Assembly: GCA_038203935.1 (NCBI GenBank)
Contig: JBBRDM010000004.1
Span: 1-64,000 of the forward strand
Direction: 5' to 3'
Source of the DNA: JANXSG01 sp038203935
Lineage (GTDB): Bacteria > Armatimonadota > Chthonomonadetes > Chthonomonadales > Chthonomonadaceae
DNA: 64,000 nt
Shown here: in pieces, positions 26,101 through 34,721 of the stretch
Position numbering within the stretch: the first letter of the stretch is position 1
Layout of the letters: every line of letters starts with the position of its first letter
The notes under the pieces: model-generated
Seen by the model: the letters and a program-made list of their open reading frames with translations, nothing else
Database searches by the model: none
What the model was told of the DNA's origin: nothing
Translations under genes and position numbers: made by a program

Positions 26101-26499
26101 ACGAATGAGAGTGTTCGTCAACGAAGAGTGATAATTGGCAAATGTGGACATCTCATTGATCTGAACATCGAAAAAGTTATCCGCTGCAATCGCCATGTAG
26201 GCGCTCTGGACTGTACCAGTGACATAGAACTGTTTTCGAAAACAGGCTGTTTTCACTGGAGTAGGGCATGATATCCAATGGGCATGCCATGGGAAATTAT
26301 AGAATCGATAGTCTTCCTGATTTTTTGCCTGATACAGATAAAATCCCGCGATAACAGCGGTCAGGAAAATAGGCAGCAGCAAAGCTGCCGCTTTCAGCGT
26401 ACCCATACGCCTGTTATCGTGTGTTCCCAGGGGAACGCTGCGCTCAGGGTTTGCGACTGCCGGGGATATAAACTTGTCTGATCTGCTGCTTATTGCCAT
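23173..26499 (-). CDS. GT39-like membrane glycosyltransferase fused to galactose-binding-like modules
   Basis: A 1108-residue protein. An N-terminal helix (LKAAALLLPIFLTAVIAGFYLY, about residue 35-56) is followed by about 370 extracytoplasmic residues. These read like the N-terminal beta-sandwich modules of alpha-L-rhamnosidases: HAHWISCPTPVKTACFRKQF, AYMAIAADNFFDVQINE, FEIGRFLKPGSNVVTILVQS. A second copy is less clear (VNSYDIFLNKRLIASN). The C-terminal 650 residues form a GT-C multi-span domain of the PMT/ArnT class: an acidic pair in the first loop (LGYIPDEYISILA), FLIYYAREARFYTQLSFFTT and about 12 helices. It would transfer a sugar from a lipid carrier on the outer face of the membrane. 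It is flanked by the TPR protein (24 bases) and the toroid-like gene (22 bases). Confidence 0.8.
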   Translation of the reverse strand: MAISSRSDKFISPAVANPERSVPLGTHDNRRMGTLKAAALLLPIFLTAVIAGFYLYQAKNQEDYRFYNFPWHAHWISCPTPVKTACFRKQFYVTGTVQSAYMAIAADNFFDVQINEMSTFANYHSSLTNTLIRSHTLYTALGYKRFAPRARIFEIGRFLKPGSNVVTILVQSDSGQPKLAVQGSIIATKKTDFVSDANWKAAPFYDDVARVPWVSTKFIDDGWSNAATTKEQVNIPVDGMTDILEKPLDGDFIAYNAPAGVSDVRFTKKVNLPGITGDGWLRIAAVNSYDIFLNKRLIASNSMVNRYRHTLLGNRNVYDALFRTQGYGFKYPVTNGSLMRDMYLLKNLFKVGDNELEVVLHKTQTLGPSSPFAFSLDSSLNYDKHQLEIHSDSSWLAQPVQLGLAPQLAAVISEPGLKNNALTQMRLRGRIDPGLETYRTTVIFDVCLFVILIIVSYLFVNLLRRLNIYKYRSNLEGMGALCIPTAVIMVCAWLLQTVFNGSPQSSFLIGSKFSAHVLELAGFCYVAIPFAPLLSRKKWQQGTWNPDMRTQLVYRFDQLYAVATARSHSGFLQKYVFGIALGIVSLVSTVYYFHGISKLGYIPDEYISILAAKGILHHGVPVYEIPNVIYTRSALYHYLLALVMFIGGESTSPVYMRFLSVFWQVGTIILIYFFGKDVKSRSAGLAAAALVGLSPFLIYYAREARFYTQLSFFTTLVFYLLWRSFRFPDKIKYKLGVCIAYACAYLSHQLAIAAVPAILIAIMVSGQTKAWFNKKCIIGILFALLVMIADFYAYLHWCVTPLPYIDQETVTLFGLHIDYLELMPSMVLLNVERSQMPSGLLYISGLAYAFIRLFRRGSKSQDVKTEGWTWWGYLYLMSVVTIFFSTLLTPRPANRYGIQCTPIVLLTAACAADYIGRKVAEFIRINTGRDIVALYMQRICAVGIIFICLAAYRPVRTWHTEDREINVDHTAVAKFLKDHMQPGDKLMFNSPQTALVEVGKCDYMWRYPASIFYYIGRDGKLRNRDTGAIGVDNVDKLRHIISENRRLWVVMPIWQLIPTGKHWAISQFVLQNFREVNQSFGLKIMLWDRDRNYYKNPMRNMGYDKFNF

Positions 26500-26523
26500 G
26501 ACTAAAAATAATTATCTGCTTGT

Positions 26524-27891
26524 TTAAAGCGGTACTGATTTCGGATCCGGGCTGCCCGGAAGTATTGCATTCTGAAGGCACTGCATTGCGGCCTCAGGAT
26601 AGTTTAACTTATAATAACACCACGCCATGCTGTTCCACGATCGGGAAGAGAGCGGCTTTCTATAGACAAACGAACCAAAAAGTTTACTGCGGGTAAGACC
26701 CACTTCTTCGTTAAAAGTGATCACCCTCTTAAAGAGATGAATAGCCGCTGCATAGTTGCCAGTTTTTGTGTAGCACATTGCGAGTGGATACATAATCTCC
26801 AGGTTATTTGAATCGAGTTTATAAGCTTGCTGCCAGTAGCTTGTGGCCAGTCCATAAAGCTTTATCCGATAGCAGTCCATACCTCTTTTACCCAGAACGT
26901 AGGCATACCGATATCTGAGCGCACCGACAGCATAGGGGTTGGTGATATGTTCCCGATAGATCGCATAGGCTTTCGTATACTTCTGCGTAGTGGCATAAGT
27001 ATCACCGACATAAGCCCAGTACTCCTGCTGGTTCTCAAGTCCCAGAAGTCCGTATATTCTGCCGCGTTCGAAATGATAGACTATATCATCATTAAATCTC
27101 TGATCCCACTTTACCATCTGGTCGTACTGCTGCAGTGCGTGCGCGTATTCACCGCGTGCTGTGGCGCTTCTGGCTGTGTTCCAGTAGTAAAAAGCGATAC
27201 ACGTTCTTCCGAATAGGCCGATCAGGATGATTATAGCTGCAGCAAAAATCATACCGCGCTTCTGCACCATCCAGTTCTTTGCGGCGGGTCCGTTCCAGAC
27301 CCAGGCCGAAATTAAGAGCAAAAGCCCGCCGATGATACTGCAATAGAATCCAGACTTTGCAAACGAAGCTGCTGTTTCGATGGCATCTATCAGTGTGTAA
27401 TCGTTCTGCATCACCGTATTCAGGCGAAGCTCCCGAGATTCGAGCCAGGGGATCTGAATATTGGTCTCCGTCATAGAGACATCTTTGAGAAGCTGACGCA
27501 CCTGGTCCATTTGATGCACGGAATCTCGAATTGCCGAAGAATCCAGCACCGTAATCACCAATAAAATCAGTACAGGGAGCAGAGTAGCCGTTATTCCAAT
27601 ACCCAGAAAAAGACCTGTTCGCCTGCCTGGCAGCACAAGTGCCGCCAGAGCTCCGACAGCAAGCCCAAACGAGAGCAATCTGCAGGCGTGAACGTAGAAT
27701 GGCTCCGGGGTATTAATGACGTGCCACCAGGTAAAGGCACCGCCGAACAGCAGGAATATAGCGCCAAGGAGACACAAAATTGCGACTTCGGGACTATCCT
27801 TTAGACTGGCACTCCATTCCGAGCGGTCAGGCAGAGCAGAAATCGTCTGTTTTTGAGATATCGGCGGATAAGCCCTATCTAGAATGGCCAT
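26524..27891 (-). CDS. TPR membrane protein of the glycan-export operon
   Basis: A 455-residue protein with five hydrophobic segments in its first 250 residues (VAILCLLGAIFLLFGGAF, LLSFGLAVGALAALVLP, LFLGIGITATLLPVLILLVI, SGFYCSIIGGLLLLISAWVW, MIFAAAIIILIGLFGRTCI). About five TPR-like helix pairs follow (ARGEYAHALQQYDQMVKWDQ, YGLATSYWQQAYKLDSNNLE, KTGNYAAAIHLFKRVITFNE, KLNYPEAAMQCLQNAIL). TPR membrane proteins commonly act as scaffolds in polysaccharide secretion. The start has GGAGTAGGAA directly before the ATG. It overlaps the upstream tolC-like gene by 17 bases. Confidence 0.8.
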   Translation of the reverse strand: MAILDRAYPPISQKQTISALPDRSEWSASLKDSPEVAILCLLGAIFLLFGGAFTWWHVINTPEPFYVHACRLLSFGLAVGALAALVLPGRRTGLFLGIGITATLLPVLILLVITVLDSSAIRDSVHQMDQVRQLLKDVSMTETNIQIPWLESRELRLNTVMQNDYTLIDAIETAASFAKSGFYCSIIGGLLLLISAWVWNGPAAKNWMVQKRGMIFAAAIIILIGLFGRTCIAFYYWNTARSATARGEYAHALQQYDQMVKWDQRFNDDIVYHFERGRIYGLLGLENQQEYWAYVGDTYATTQKYTKAYAIYREHITNPYAVGALRYRYAYVLGKRGMDCYRIKLYGLATSYWQQAYKLDSNNLEIMYPLAMCYTKTGNYAAAIHLFKRVITFNEEVGLTRSKLFGSFVYRKPLSSRSWNSMAWCYYKLNYPEAAMQCLQNAILPGSPDPKSVPL

Positions 27892-29305
27892 TTCCTACTC
27901 CACTCACAGCAGCGTTTTTCTGACTGCTTTTATCGCGCGGATCAAAACTTCCGTTCGATTTCTCGCCAAACAAAGTGGCTTCTGGTCGATCAAGACCGAT
28001 GAGCCATCTCAGATTCTGAGCGGATACATCGCGCTCGTTCTGCACATTTGAAAGATTATCCTGGCTTGCGACCACGTTTTTCAACGCATCCAGCAGTTCT
28101 ATCTGGTTTCCTTTACCTACCTGATATCGCTCATTCGCCAGTCGGTACGCTTCATCAGCGGCCTCTTTAGCGAGTTTTGCAGCGCCTAACTTAGCGATGG
28201 TAGCACGATATAATATGCTAGACGTCATGATCTGCTCTTTCAAACTGTACTCAAGCTGAAGAACTTCAACTGTCTGCAAATCCAGGACTTCCTTCTGAGT
28301 CTGTTCTCTTGCTTTAATGGCAGGCCCTTCGAGAATAGGAAGGCTTATATTAAGAGTCACCCGGGAGACACCACCGCCAGTTTCAGCATTTGAATTTGTA
28401 GCATTTCTACGAATTGCGTAGCCAGCATCAAGCTGTATAGTTATCAAGGGTGAGCGTTCTGCACGAATAACAGAGAGTTTGCTTCGCTCCTCCACCAGTC
28501 CAAGCTTCGCACTTTTCAGCGCAGGACTATAAGTTAAGCCCTCTGATAAAAGATGAGACGGTTCTCCCTCAACTCCTGCAAATGAGGGTGGTTCTGCGAC
28601 CACCGGGTGCGAAGATTCAGGATCATATCCCATAATAATAGAAAGTTTTGCCTGTGCAACTTCAAGCAATGCCTGGCGATTCACAACGTCAGACTCTGCT
28701 GCAGCTAAAGTGCTCTGCGCAGTCAGAGTGTCCAGCTTAGTCACTCCACCTGCATCGAATCTCGATTGCGCATTTCGTAGATGCTCTCGAGCTGCTTTTA
28801 AAAGTACGGCACCAGCTTCTACAGCACGCTGCTCTCTCAAAAGTGAATAGTATGCAGTTGTGGCAGTATTAAGCAGTGATACCTTATTCGCAATAATTCC
28901 ATATTCTGACCGCGCCGCCCCTGCTCTAGCCGCGTGTAATGCAGCTATTGATTTCCCCGCATTAAAGATAGGGTAATTCAATGTCAGTAGTGCTCGCGCT
29001 CTTTCGCGTTCAAAAAACGATGAAGAATCAGATCCGGATGCGAAATCGCTATTTGACCTATCACGGACTGCGACTGCTGCGCTTAAAGTAGGATACAGAC
29101 CCGTTTTTGCTATCGATACATTGCGGGCAGCATTATCCTTAGCAAAATTCCAGCGCATCTGGTTTACAGGATTCTGGAATGCTGCCTGCAGCAGCTGGTT
29201 CAGTGTGTATGTCTTATTCGTATCTGTAGTTTGAGCGGATGCGAACTGCACTGTACTAAGAAACAGAATCCCGGAAATCGCCGTTATGCTTTTGTATTTT
29301 ATCAA
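27875..29305 (-). CDS. TolC-family outer-membrane efflux protein
   Basis: A protein of about 476 residues with a signal peptide (YKSITAISGILFLSTVQFASAQ). It has the two-fold repeat of the outer-membrane factor family: long coiled-coil segments with SKTGLYPTLSAAVAV-like (here AKTGLYPTLSAAVAV), GGVTKLDTLTAQSTLAAAE and YQVGKGNQIELLDALKNVVA. The last two are the characteristic xGxxxxLDxLxAxxxLxxA repeats. It would form the outer-membrane channel for the HlyD adaptor encoded just upstream. The longest frame starts at a TTG at 29320, but TGGAG at 29317-29313 lies 7 bases before a second TTG at 29305, which gives a better signal peptide. Confidence 0.9.
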   Translation of the reverse strand: MIKYKSITAISGILFLSTVQFASAQTTDTNKTYTLNQLLQAAFQNPVNQMRWNFAKDNAARNVSIAKTGLYPTLSAAVAVRDRSNSDFASGSDSSSFFERERARALLTLNYPIFNAGKSIAALHAARAGAARSEYGIIANKVSLLNTATTAYYSLLREQRAVEAGAVLLKAAREHLRNAQSRFDAGGVTKLDTLTAQSTLAAAESDVVNRQALLEVAQAKLSIIMGYDPESSHPVVAEPPSFAGVEGEPSHLLSEGLTYSPALKSAKLGLVEERSKLSVIRAERSPLITIQLDAGYAIRRNATNSNAETGGGVSRVTLNISLPILEGPAIKAREQTQKEVLDLQTVEVLQLEYSLKEQIMTSSILYRATIAKLGAAKLAKEAADEAYRLANERYQVGKGNQIELLDALKNVVASQDNLSNVQNERDVSAQNLRWLIGLDRPEATLFGEKSNGSFDPRDKSSQKNAAVSGVGNGHSR

Positions 29306-29350
29306 TTGGTTACTCCACAAAACCAGTTAGTATCGTGTTGATAGTTCGGC

Positions 29351-31057
29351 TTAGTATGCTCCAGGATTATCCGCATCTTTACTGCCATCAATAGTTTTCA
29401 CGTGCATTCCCTCTTTGAGCTTAGAGGTATCGGAGATAATCAGTTTTTCTCCGGAATGCAGTCCGCTCACTACCCGAACATGCCCTTCGGAGCCGCCATC
29501 GTAAGTGACTTTACGTAAACCTACCGTATCGTTTTCAACCACATATACCAGGCTTTCCCCAACGGTCATATAGTTCACAGCGCTTTGCGGAATTTCCAAA
29601 CCAGAATCCTTCGTCTGAATGGTCATCAGACCGATCTGGCCGGCTACCAGTTTCTTATCCGGATTGGGTATTCGCACCCAGACAGAGAATGTGAGCGGCG
29701 TCATCGGATTAGAGACATTAGTTCCAGTTCGCATCGGTGCATCAGGGTTTATGAGCGGATTGACCCGAACCACTTTTCCTTTAAAGGAACGGCCAGGAAA
29801 AGCCTCGAGGCTTACCTGGGCATCCTGCCCTGCGCTGACACTGCTGAAATATCGCTGATCCATACTTGCCATGAACTCAACGGTGCTGTCATCAGAAATA
29901 ACAAACAGGCTTTTGCCCGAAATAGCGAGCGGAGAAGAACTTACTGTGTGCGCAGTGCTTCCGGAAACCATGTCACCGACATTTGCGTTTCGGGCAACAA
30001 TCACTCCAGAAATTGGAGTTCTCACGAAACGCCTGGCATAGAGCATGTCCAGATGCTGCTTCTCAATGCGCGCCCGGCTGAGAAGAGATGCGGAGCTTCT
30101 TATCTGTTCCGGGCGTGAGCCCTCCGTCAATATTTTGTAGTTCAGCTCGGCCTGCAGTTGACTGGCTTTCGCCTGCGAGATCTCCTCAGGTCTGGAACCC
30201 TGTTTGAGAATACTATAGGCCTGCAGATCCGATTTCAAAGTAAGCTTTGCACGCTCCAGATTCGACTGCGCGATCTGCATATCTTCTGTTCGTGTTCCCT
30301 GCTTGATGAGGCTGAGCTGCTCGCTCGACTGCTGAAGCGTATTTTTAGCCAGAGTGAGATCCGTATCGCTCAGTTCCATCTCAGAACGGGCTATCAGATC
30401 CTTGCCGAAAAGAGATTTATTTCGTTTGTTGTCCGACACTGCAAGATCATATTTTGCTTTCGCGCTGGCAAGGGAAGCTTCTGCCTGCGCTATATTTTGT
30501 GGCAGATAGGGTGTTCGAAGCACCGCGATATGGGATTCCGCTTCCGAGATCGTCTGACGGTCACTGGCCAGCTTGAACTCCATCTGCGTGAGCTCTTCTG
30601 GCCGGTGCGGATGCAAAATCAGATCGGTGTGCGCCTTTGCGCTGCGTACTGCCTCCGCCGCCTGAGCAATCTCCTCTGGGCGATGCGGAGTGATAACGAG
30701 GGCATGCTGCGCCTCTGCTCCATTGAGAGAGGCGGCGGCAGAGCTTACTGAATCCTCAAATCCTATCGGATCCAACTCGGCCAATACCTGACCGGCCACA
30801 ACTCTCGATCCATTATTAACAAAAAGGCGCTTCACAACACCCTCAAACGCCGGCAGAACCGAAACGTTCGCCGTATTGATTGCTGTGATGGTGCCTTCCG
30901 CCATGATGTTCTGTGCGGAAGAGCCTTCCCCAGTTTCGACTACAACAACGGAGGGTACGCTGTTGCCTGAAGACTTGAGCACGCGATAAGCCATCAGTGG
31001 CAGCGTCACCACCAGAACGATAATCACACATATTTTTGTTAAACGACTCATTTTCAT
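29351..31057 (-). CDS. HlyD/RND-type periplasmic adaptor protein
   Basis: A 568-residue membrane-fusion protein. It has an N-terminal anchor helix (LTKICVIIVLVVTLPLMAY), a lipoyl half (NVSVLPAFEGVVKRLFVNNG...VVAGQVLAELDPI), an unusually long alpha-hairpin domain, the second lipoyl half (RTPISGVIVARNANVGDMV), a beta-barrel (DQRYFSSVSAGQDAQVSLEA) and a C-terminal membrane-proximal domain ending VSGLHSGEKLIISD. The hairpin region carries five repeats of a PHRPEE/GSRPEE motif (HRPEEIAQA, HRPEELTQM, GTRTEDMQI, GSRPEEISQ, GSRPEQIRS). The ATG at 31057 follows GAGG by 8 bases; the frame is open to 31156, overlapping the GT4 gene. No ABC, RND or MFS pump gene accompanies it. Confidence 0.9.
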   Translation of the reverse strand: MKMSRLTKICVIIVLVVTLPLMAYRVLKSSGNSVPSVVVVETGEGSSAQNIMAEGTITAINTANVSVLPAFEGVVKRLFVNNGSRVVAGQVLAELDPIGFEDSVSSAAASLNGAEAQHALVITPHRPEEIAQAAEAVRSAKAHTDLILHPHRPEELTQMEFKLASDRQTISEAESHIAVLRTPYLPQNIAQAEASLASAKAKYDLAVSDNKRNKSLFGKDLIARSEMELSDTDLTLAKNTLQQSSEQLSLIKQGTRTEDMQIAQSNLERAKLTLKSDLQAYSILKQGSRPEEISQAKASQLQAELNYKILTEGSRPEQIRSSASLLSRARIEKQHLDMLYARRFVRTPISGVIVARNANVGDMVSGSTAHTVSSSPLAISGKSLFVISDDSTVEFMASMDQRYFSSVSAGQDAQVSLEAFPGRSFKGKVVRVNPLINPDAPMRTGTNVSNPMTPLTFSVWVRIPNPDKKLVAGQIGLMTIQTKDSGLEIPQSAVNYMTVGESLVYVVENDTVGLRKVTYDGGSEGHVRVVSGLHSGEKLIISDTSKLKEGMHVKTIDGSKDADNPGAY

Positions 31058-31148
31058 ATATTCTGCCTCTAGCTCACTCTTTTGGAGCAGTTTGCAATTG
31101 ATGGATGCGCTGTAGTCTGATGATAAGAATGCAGCGGTATCGATAAAT

Positions 31149-32324
31149 CTAAGCATGGGTCACTGCCTGATAAAGAATCTCTGTATCGTCTATAATATGA
31201 TCCCAATCAAACACCTGCTGAACATGACAATAGCCCGTCTCTGCAAGCCGCTTAGAAAGCTCCGGGCTGGAAAGAACTCGCACAACAGCATCCGCCAATA
31301 GCTGCGGCTGCTTCTCCGGGACCAGGATACCTGTCTTATCATCAATAATAACATCCACTATTCCGCCAACAGCTGATGCTACTACGGGCCTGCGATAGGA
31401 GAGCGCCTCGATGAGAACGACCCCCAGTCCTTCCGTATCTCCGCGCGAATCAACAATTGCCGGAAGCACAAATACATCGCACTCTTCGTAGGAGGCCATC
31501 AACTGTTCTTCTGGAATATTTACTCGAAACTCAGTATCAGAAGTTATTCCCAAATCATCGGCTAATTTTTGCAATGGTTCTAGCAGGACGCCACTTCCCA
31601 CAATGATAAGCTGCGCCTCGATCTGCTTCTGGATAAGTGGAAATGCCTTCAATAGATATTCCACACCTTTCCGTTCAATTAGTCTTCCCACATAGAGTAT
31701 CTTCTTCACTCGATGCTGAGGCAACGGAGTTGCCCGCTCGGGAATCGGACTGCCGTACGGAAGAATCTGCGGCTCACAAGTTCCTAATTTCCGGATGGCT
31801 TCGGCTGTATAAGAGGAATTGCAGGTGACTGCTTCCGCACGCCTGGTGAATGCCTTCAAGGCAGGATCGACGAATTTAAATTTTTTCGAGAGCAGCAGTT
31901 CCGCGCCATGGAAACTCATAACGACTTTCGTTTTAGCAAATATACGTGCGTAAAGTGCAAATAGCCCATGAGGAAATGGCCAGTGCACATGCAGTATTTG
32001 AAATCGCTCTTTCCGATGCAGGCGAGCCATTCCCAGCGTTCCAGCAAGTATATAAAAGATGGTGATCAATAGATAATCAGGGCGCCTTATTTTAGTGGGC
32101 GCGCCTGCATCATGCGTCAGATCCTCTTTTCCAGCAAAAAAATAGCGAAAACGATGGACTTGAATACCATCCACCACGTGGGATTTGCTCCCCTTAAAAG
32201 CCGGTGCAAAAACATGCAGTTCGTGTCCCCGCTCTTTGATTCTGCGCAAATCCTCACGCAGCCAGGGAACAGCCGGATCGTCTTCCGATCGCGGGTAGGT
32301 AGATGCGATAAAACAGATCTTCAT
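31149..32324 (-). CDS. Glycosyltransferase family 4 protein
   Basis: A 391-residue GT-B fold glycosyltransferase. The N-terminal acceptor domain begins MKICFIASTYPRSEDDPAVP; the C-terminal donor domain has KKILYVGRLIERKGVEYLLK and FVLPAIVDSRGDTEGLGVVL followed by EALSYRRPVVASAVGG. The E-G-L-G-x-x-x-x-E-A motif (E-x7-E) is the nucleotide-sugar site of GT4. It is cytoplasmic and would extend a lipid-linked glycan. The frame is open to 32405, but the ATG at 32324 lies 7 bases after the previous stop codon, with AAGG in between, and matches the family start. Confidence 0.92.
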   Translation of the reverse strand: MKICFIASTYPRSEDDPAVPWLREDLRRIKERGHELHVFAPAFKGSKSHVVDGIQVHRFRYFFAGKEDLTHDAGAPTKIRRPDYLLITIFYILAGTLGMARLHRKERFQILHVHWPFPHGLFALYARIFAKTKVVMSFHGAELLLSKKFKFVDPALKAFTRRAEAVTCNSSYTAEAIRKLGTCEPQILPYGSPIPERATPLPQHRVKKILYVGRLIERKGVEYLLKAFPLIQKQIEAQLIIVGSGVLLEPLQKLADDLGITSDTEFRVNIPEEQLMASYEECDVFVLPAIVDSRGDTEGLGVVLIEALSYRRPVVASAVGGIVDVIIDDKTGILVPEKQPQLLADAVVRVLSSPELSKRLAETGYCHVQQVFDWDHIIDDTEILYQAVTHA

Positions 32325-32331
32325 CGCAGCC

Positions 32332-33315
32332 TTACTGACCCTTCTCTGTTGCAAGCACCGGCATACGCACTCTGCCTCGAAGCAGGAGAGATACGATTCC
32401 AACACTCAGCAGTTCGGTTGCAAGCATCATCAATCGAGAGGTGATCGCAAGAACCACAGCCAAATTTTGAGGCATCGAGTGGCGCAGCATCAGCCACATA
32501 GCGCCCTCTCGCGCCCCAAGCCCTGCTGGGGTGATGATTGAGAAAAACCCTATCAGCCAGGACCCCGCGAATGCAGGAATACAGGTGATCCATCGCTCCA
32601 CATTCATTGGAATGAAAGCCGAAGCAAGCGCACCAAACATTATTCCTGAATATATCCAGAAAGTCGTATAATAGAGCAGCAGCCCCAGACTTTTCCAGGC
32701 ATTCATCTGCGGTGGGTTCTCATCCGATAGATTTCCGCCTGAAAGTTTTTTGATTAGTTTTTGAAACAGTGCTATCTTCGAAAGTCGCAGCAGTGTTCCG
32801 GGCTGTAAAATGAGTGAACAGGCAGCAAATAGAATCACCACCACCAACCAAACCACATTTCGACTGCCGACCGAACTCATAAGTCCTTTGATCTGAGCCC
32901 CCGCGAACAATAGGGTAGCCAGGGTGCCGCCAACCATGATATAAAGCAGCTCGAAAACCATTGCGAAGGACACTGCCTGCAGAGATAGATTGGCCTCACG
33001 TGCCAGATATATTCTCGTCGCTGAATACCAGATTCTGCCAGGCATCCATCGTGCAATAAGGCTCATGTACCACATTCTGACGCTTGTGGTAAAGCTGGCA
33101 TCCTCCCCGAGGGCTCTTAGAGTCCAGTGCCATCCCACTGCCTGCATGAAATAGTGAATCAAGAAGGCTGTCAATGCGAGCAACAGCCAGGGAATATTCG
33201 GAGCGGGGATCACTGCAATATCTTTTGATCCCCGCATGAATGCCATTGCCAGACATCCAAATGCAAGTAAAAATGCGCACATCTTGAGAAGCTTTAAAAC
33301 TACTGTTTTTGTCAT
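32332..33315 (-). CDS. Lysylphosphatidylglycerol synthase-type (UPF0104) membrane protein
   Basis: A 327-residue protein with 8-9 hydrophobic helices, the flippase-like transmembrane domain seen in UPF0104 and the N-terminal part of MprF. The family motif PAGLGAREGAMWLML is present near residue 265, and GRIWYSATRIYLAREANL matches the first conserved loop (compare PGrxGexxRxyLl). Such proteins are common in glycan and glycolipid clusters, where they are thought to move or protect lipid-linked substrates. It starts 2 bases after the GT2 stop codon. Confidence 0.85.
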   Translation of the reverse strand: MTKTVVLKLLKMCAFLLAFGCLAMAFMRGSKDIAVIPAPNIPWLLLALTAFLIHYFMQAVGWHWTLRALGEDASFTTSVRMWYMSLIARWMPGRIWYSATRIYLAREANLSLQAVSFAMVFELLYIMVGGTLATLLFAGAQIKGLMSSVGSRNVVWLVVVILFAACSLILQPGTLLRLSKIALFQKLIKKLSGGNLSDENPPQMNAWKSLGLLLYYTTFWIYSGIMFGALASAFIPMNVERWITCIPAFAGSWLIGFFSIITPAGLGAREGAMWLMLRHSMPQNLAVVLAITSRLMMLATELLSVGIVSLLLRGRVRMPVLATEKGQ

Positions 33316-33317
33316 GA

Positions 33318-34403
33318 CTATATGCGCGATTCCAGAAGTGTATCGAGTTCATACTGTGCACGATCTCGTTGAGCTATATTTGCCAGCATCTCCATGATCA
33401 GACCAGTAAAGAATATTTGAATTCCACCCAGGAGCAGCACCGTCATCACCACCCAGAGAGGTCGAATGTGCCCGCCCTGGCCCAGTAACGTCTGAATAAA
33501 GAGATACATTCCAACAAAAATTCCCAGAAATGTAGTCGCCAGGCCTACGGAGCCAAAGAAGTGCAGCGGCTTCTGGTTGAATTTGGTCATGAGCACGCTG
33601 GTGCAGAAATCAAACAGCCCCGTAACCAGACGTTTTGCCCCGTATTTTGAAACACCATGTACACGTGGAGCATGCTCTACCGCGCACTCCGTCACGCGAA
33701 ATCCTTTGTCCGCAGCCAGCACCGGTATGAACCGGTGAAAATCTCCATATAACTGTATACTCTGGGCGACGGGCGCTTTCATCATTTTAAGCCCGCAGTT
33801 GAAATCATGCAGGTCGAGTTTGAAGTAGCCTGATACAGTTCGGTTGAACAGTTTTGAAGGCAGTGTTTTACCTATGGGATCGTGGCGCTTCTGCTTCCAA
33901 CCGGTTACGAGATCATATCCGGAATCTAATTTTGCGACGAGATTGGGGATTTCTTCGGGCTGATCCTGCAGATCAGCATCCATCATCATGACGATATCGC
34001 CGGTAACTCTTTTAAAGCCCGCAGAGAGCGCCGCTGCTTTTCCAAAGTTTCTGCGGAAACGAATGATAGTAATTGCATTGTCCTGATCCCAAAATTTTCG
34101 CAGCTTCTGGAACGATTTATCGCGGCTGCCGTCATCTACAAATACAATTTCATGATTAGGCGCATAGATATTCAGAGCATTCTTTACTCTGGTATACAGC
34201 ATGTCCAGACTATCTTCCTCGTTCAAAAGCGGTATAACCACGCTCATTTTAAGGCTTCCATTGGCAAGTGAAGATGCAATGGTTTCGGTTCTATCTTCCT
34301 GGAAACGAGGTCTGTTATGCAGAGTATCTCCAGATACAACTGCCATTTTAGTTTCGGACTTGCCCTCTGAATTTGAATAATTCGTTGAGATGTTTTCTAG
34401 CAT
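33318..34403 (-). CDS. GT2 polyprenyl-phosphate glycosyltransferase (GtrB/DPM1-like)
   Basis: A 361-residue family 2 glycosyltransferase. A variable 50-residue N-terminus precedes the GT-A domain: MSVVIPLLNEEDSLDMLYTR, IVFVDDGSRDKSFQKL, FRRNFGKAAALSAGF and the metal-binding MMMDADLQDQPEEIPNL. Two C-terminal membrane helices (VGLATTFLGIFVGMYLFIQ and LWVVMTVLLLGGIQIFFTG) match the GtrB/DPM-like group, which charges undecaprenyl phosphate with a sugar. That product would be the donor for the GT39-like enzyme later in the same operon. It is the first gene of the operon. GAGAGG lies 8 bases before the ATG. Confidence 0.92.
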   Translation of the reverse strand: MLENISTNYSNSEGKSETKMAVVSGDTLHNRPRFQEDRTETIASSLANGSLKMSVVIPLLNEEDSLDMLYTRVKNALNIYAPNHEIVFVDDGSRDKSFQKLRKFWDQDNAITIIRFRRNFGKAAALSAGFKRVTGDIVMMMDADLQDQPEEIPNLVAKLDSGYDLVTGWKQKRHDPIGKTLPSKLFNRTVSGYFKLDLHDFNCGLKMMKAPVAQSIQLYGDFHRFIPVLAADKGFRVTECAVEHAPRVHGVSKYGAKRLVTGLFDFCTSVLMTKFNQKPLHFFGSVGLATTFLGIFVGMYLFIQTLLGQGGHIRPLWVVMTVLLLGGIQIFFTGLIMEMLANIAQRDRAQYELDTLLESRI

Positions 34404-34721
34404 TCCCTCTTCCTCTCGAATAAAATTTTTTCACTGGACTCAAAAACAAACAGACATACATCTGTCAAAATACCTGCAGCATCGGCAGGACATAAAGAAC
34501 GCCCTGTCACAGGGTATTCAACTGAACTTAATAATCATCCGTGATGGTAGAAAAGGAACTGAGGAGGGTCTTGCTCATACAACACTGTTTAAAGCTCTTA
34601 TGACTGCCACAGTACTCTTGGCAATGCGCCGTATCTCAACTGCGTGGGAACAACATTATCTATGAGAAAATCTTAAAACATACCTGGATAAAATATATAT
34701 GCAAAACCCCTGTACTCCTAA
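34404..34721. other. Long leader region before the glycan operon
   Basis: About 320 bases between a candidate extended -10 promoter and the first glycosyltransferase gene. I see no convincing terminator, riboswitch or gene; a 91-codon plus-strand frame here (34390-34665) has no ribosome site. Confidence 0.35.

Noticed and set aside
34390..34665. 91-codon plus-strand frame overlapping the start of the glycan operon
   Set aside because: No ribosome site, no motif, and it overlaps the well-supported GT2 gene.
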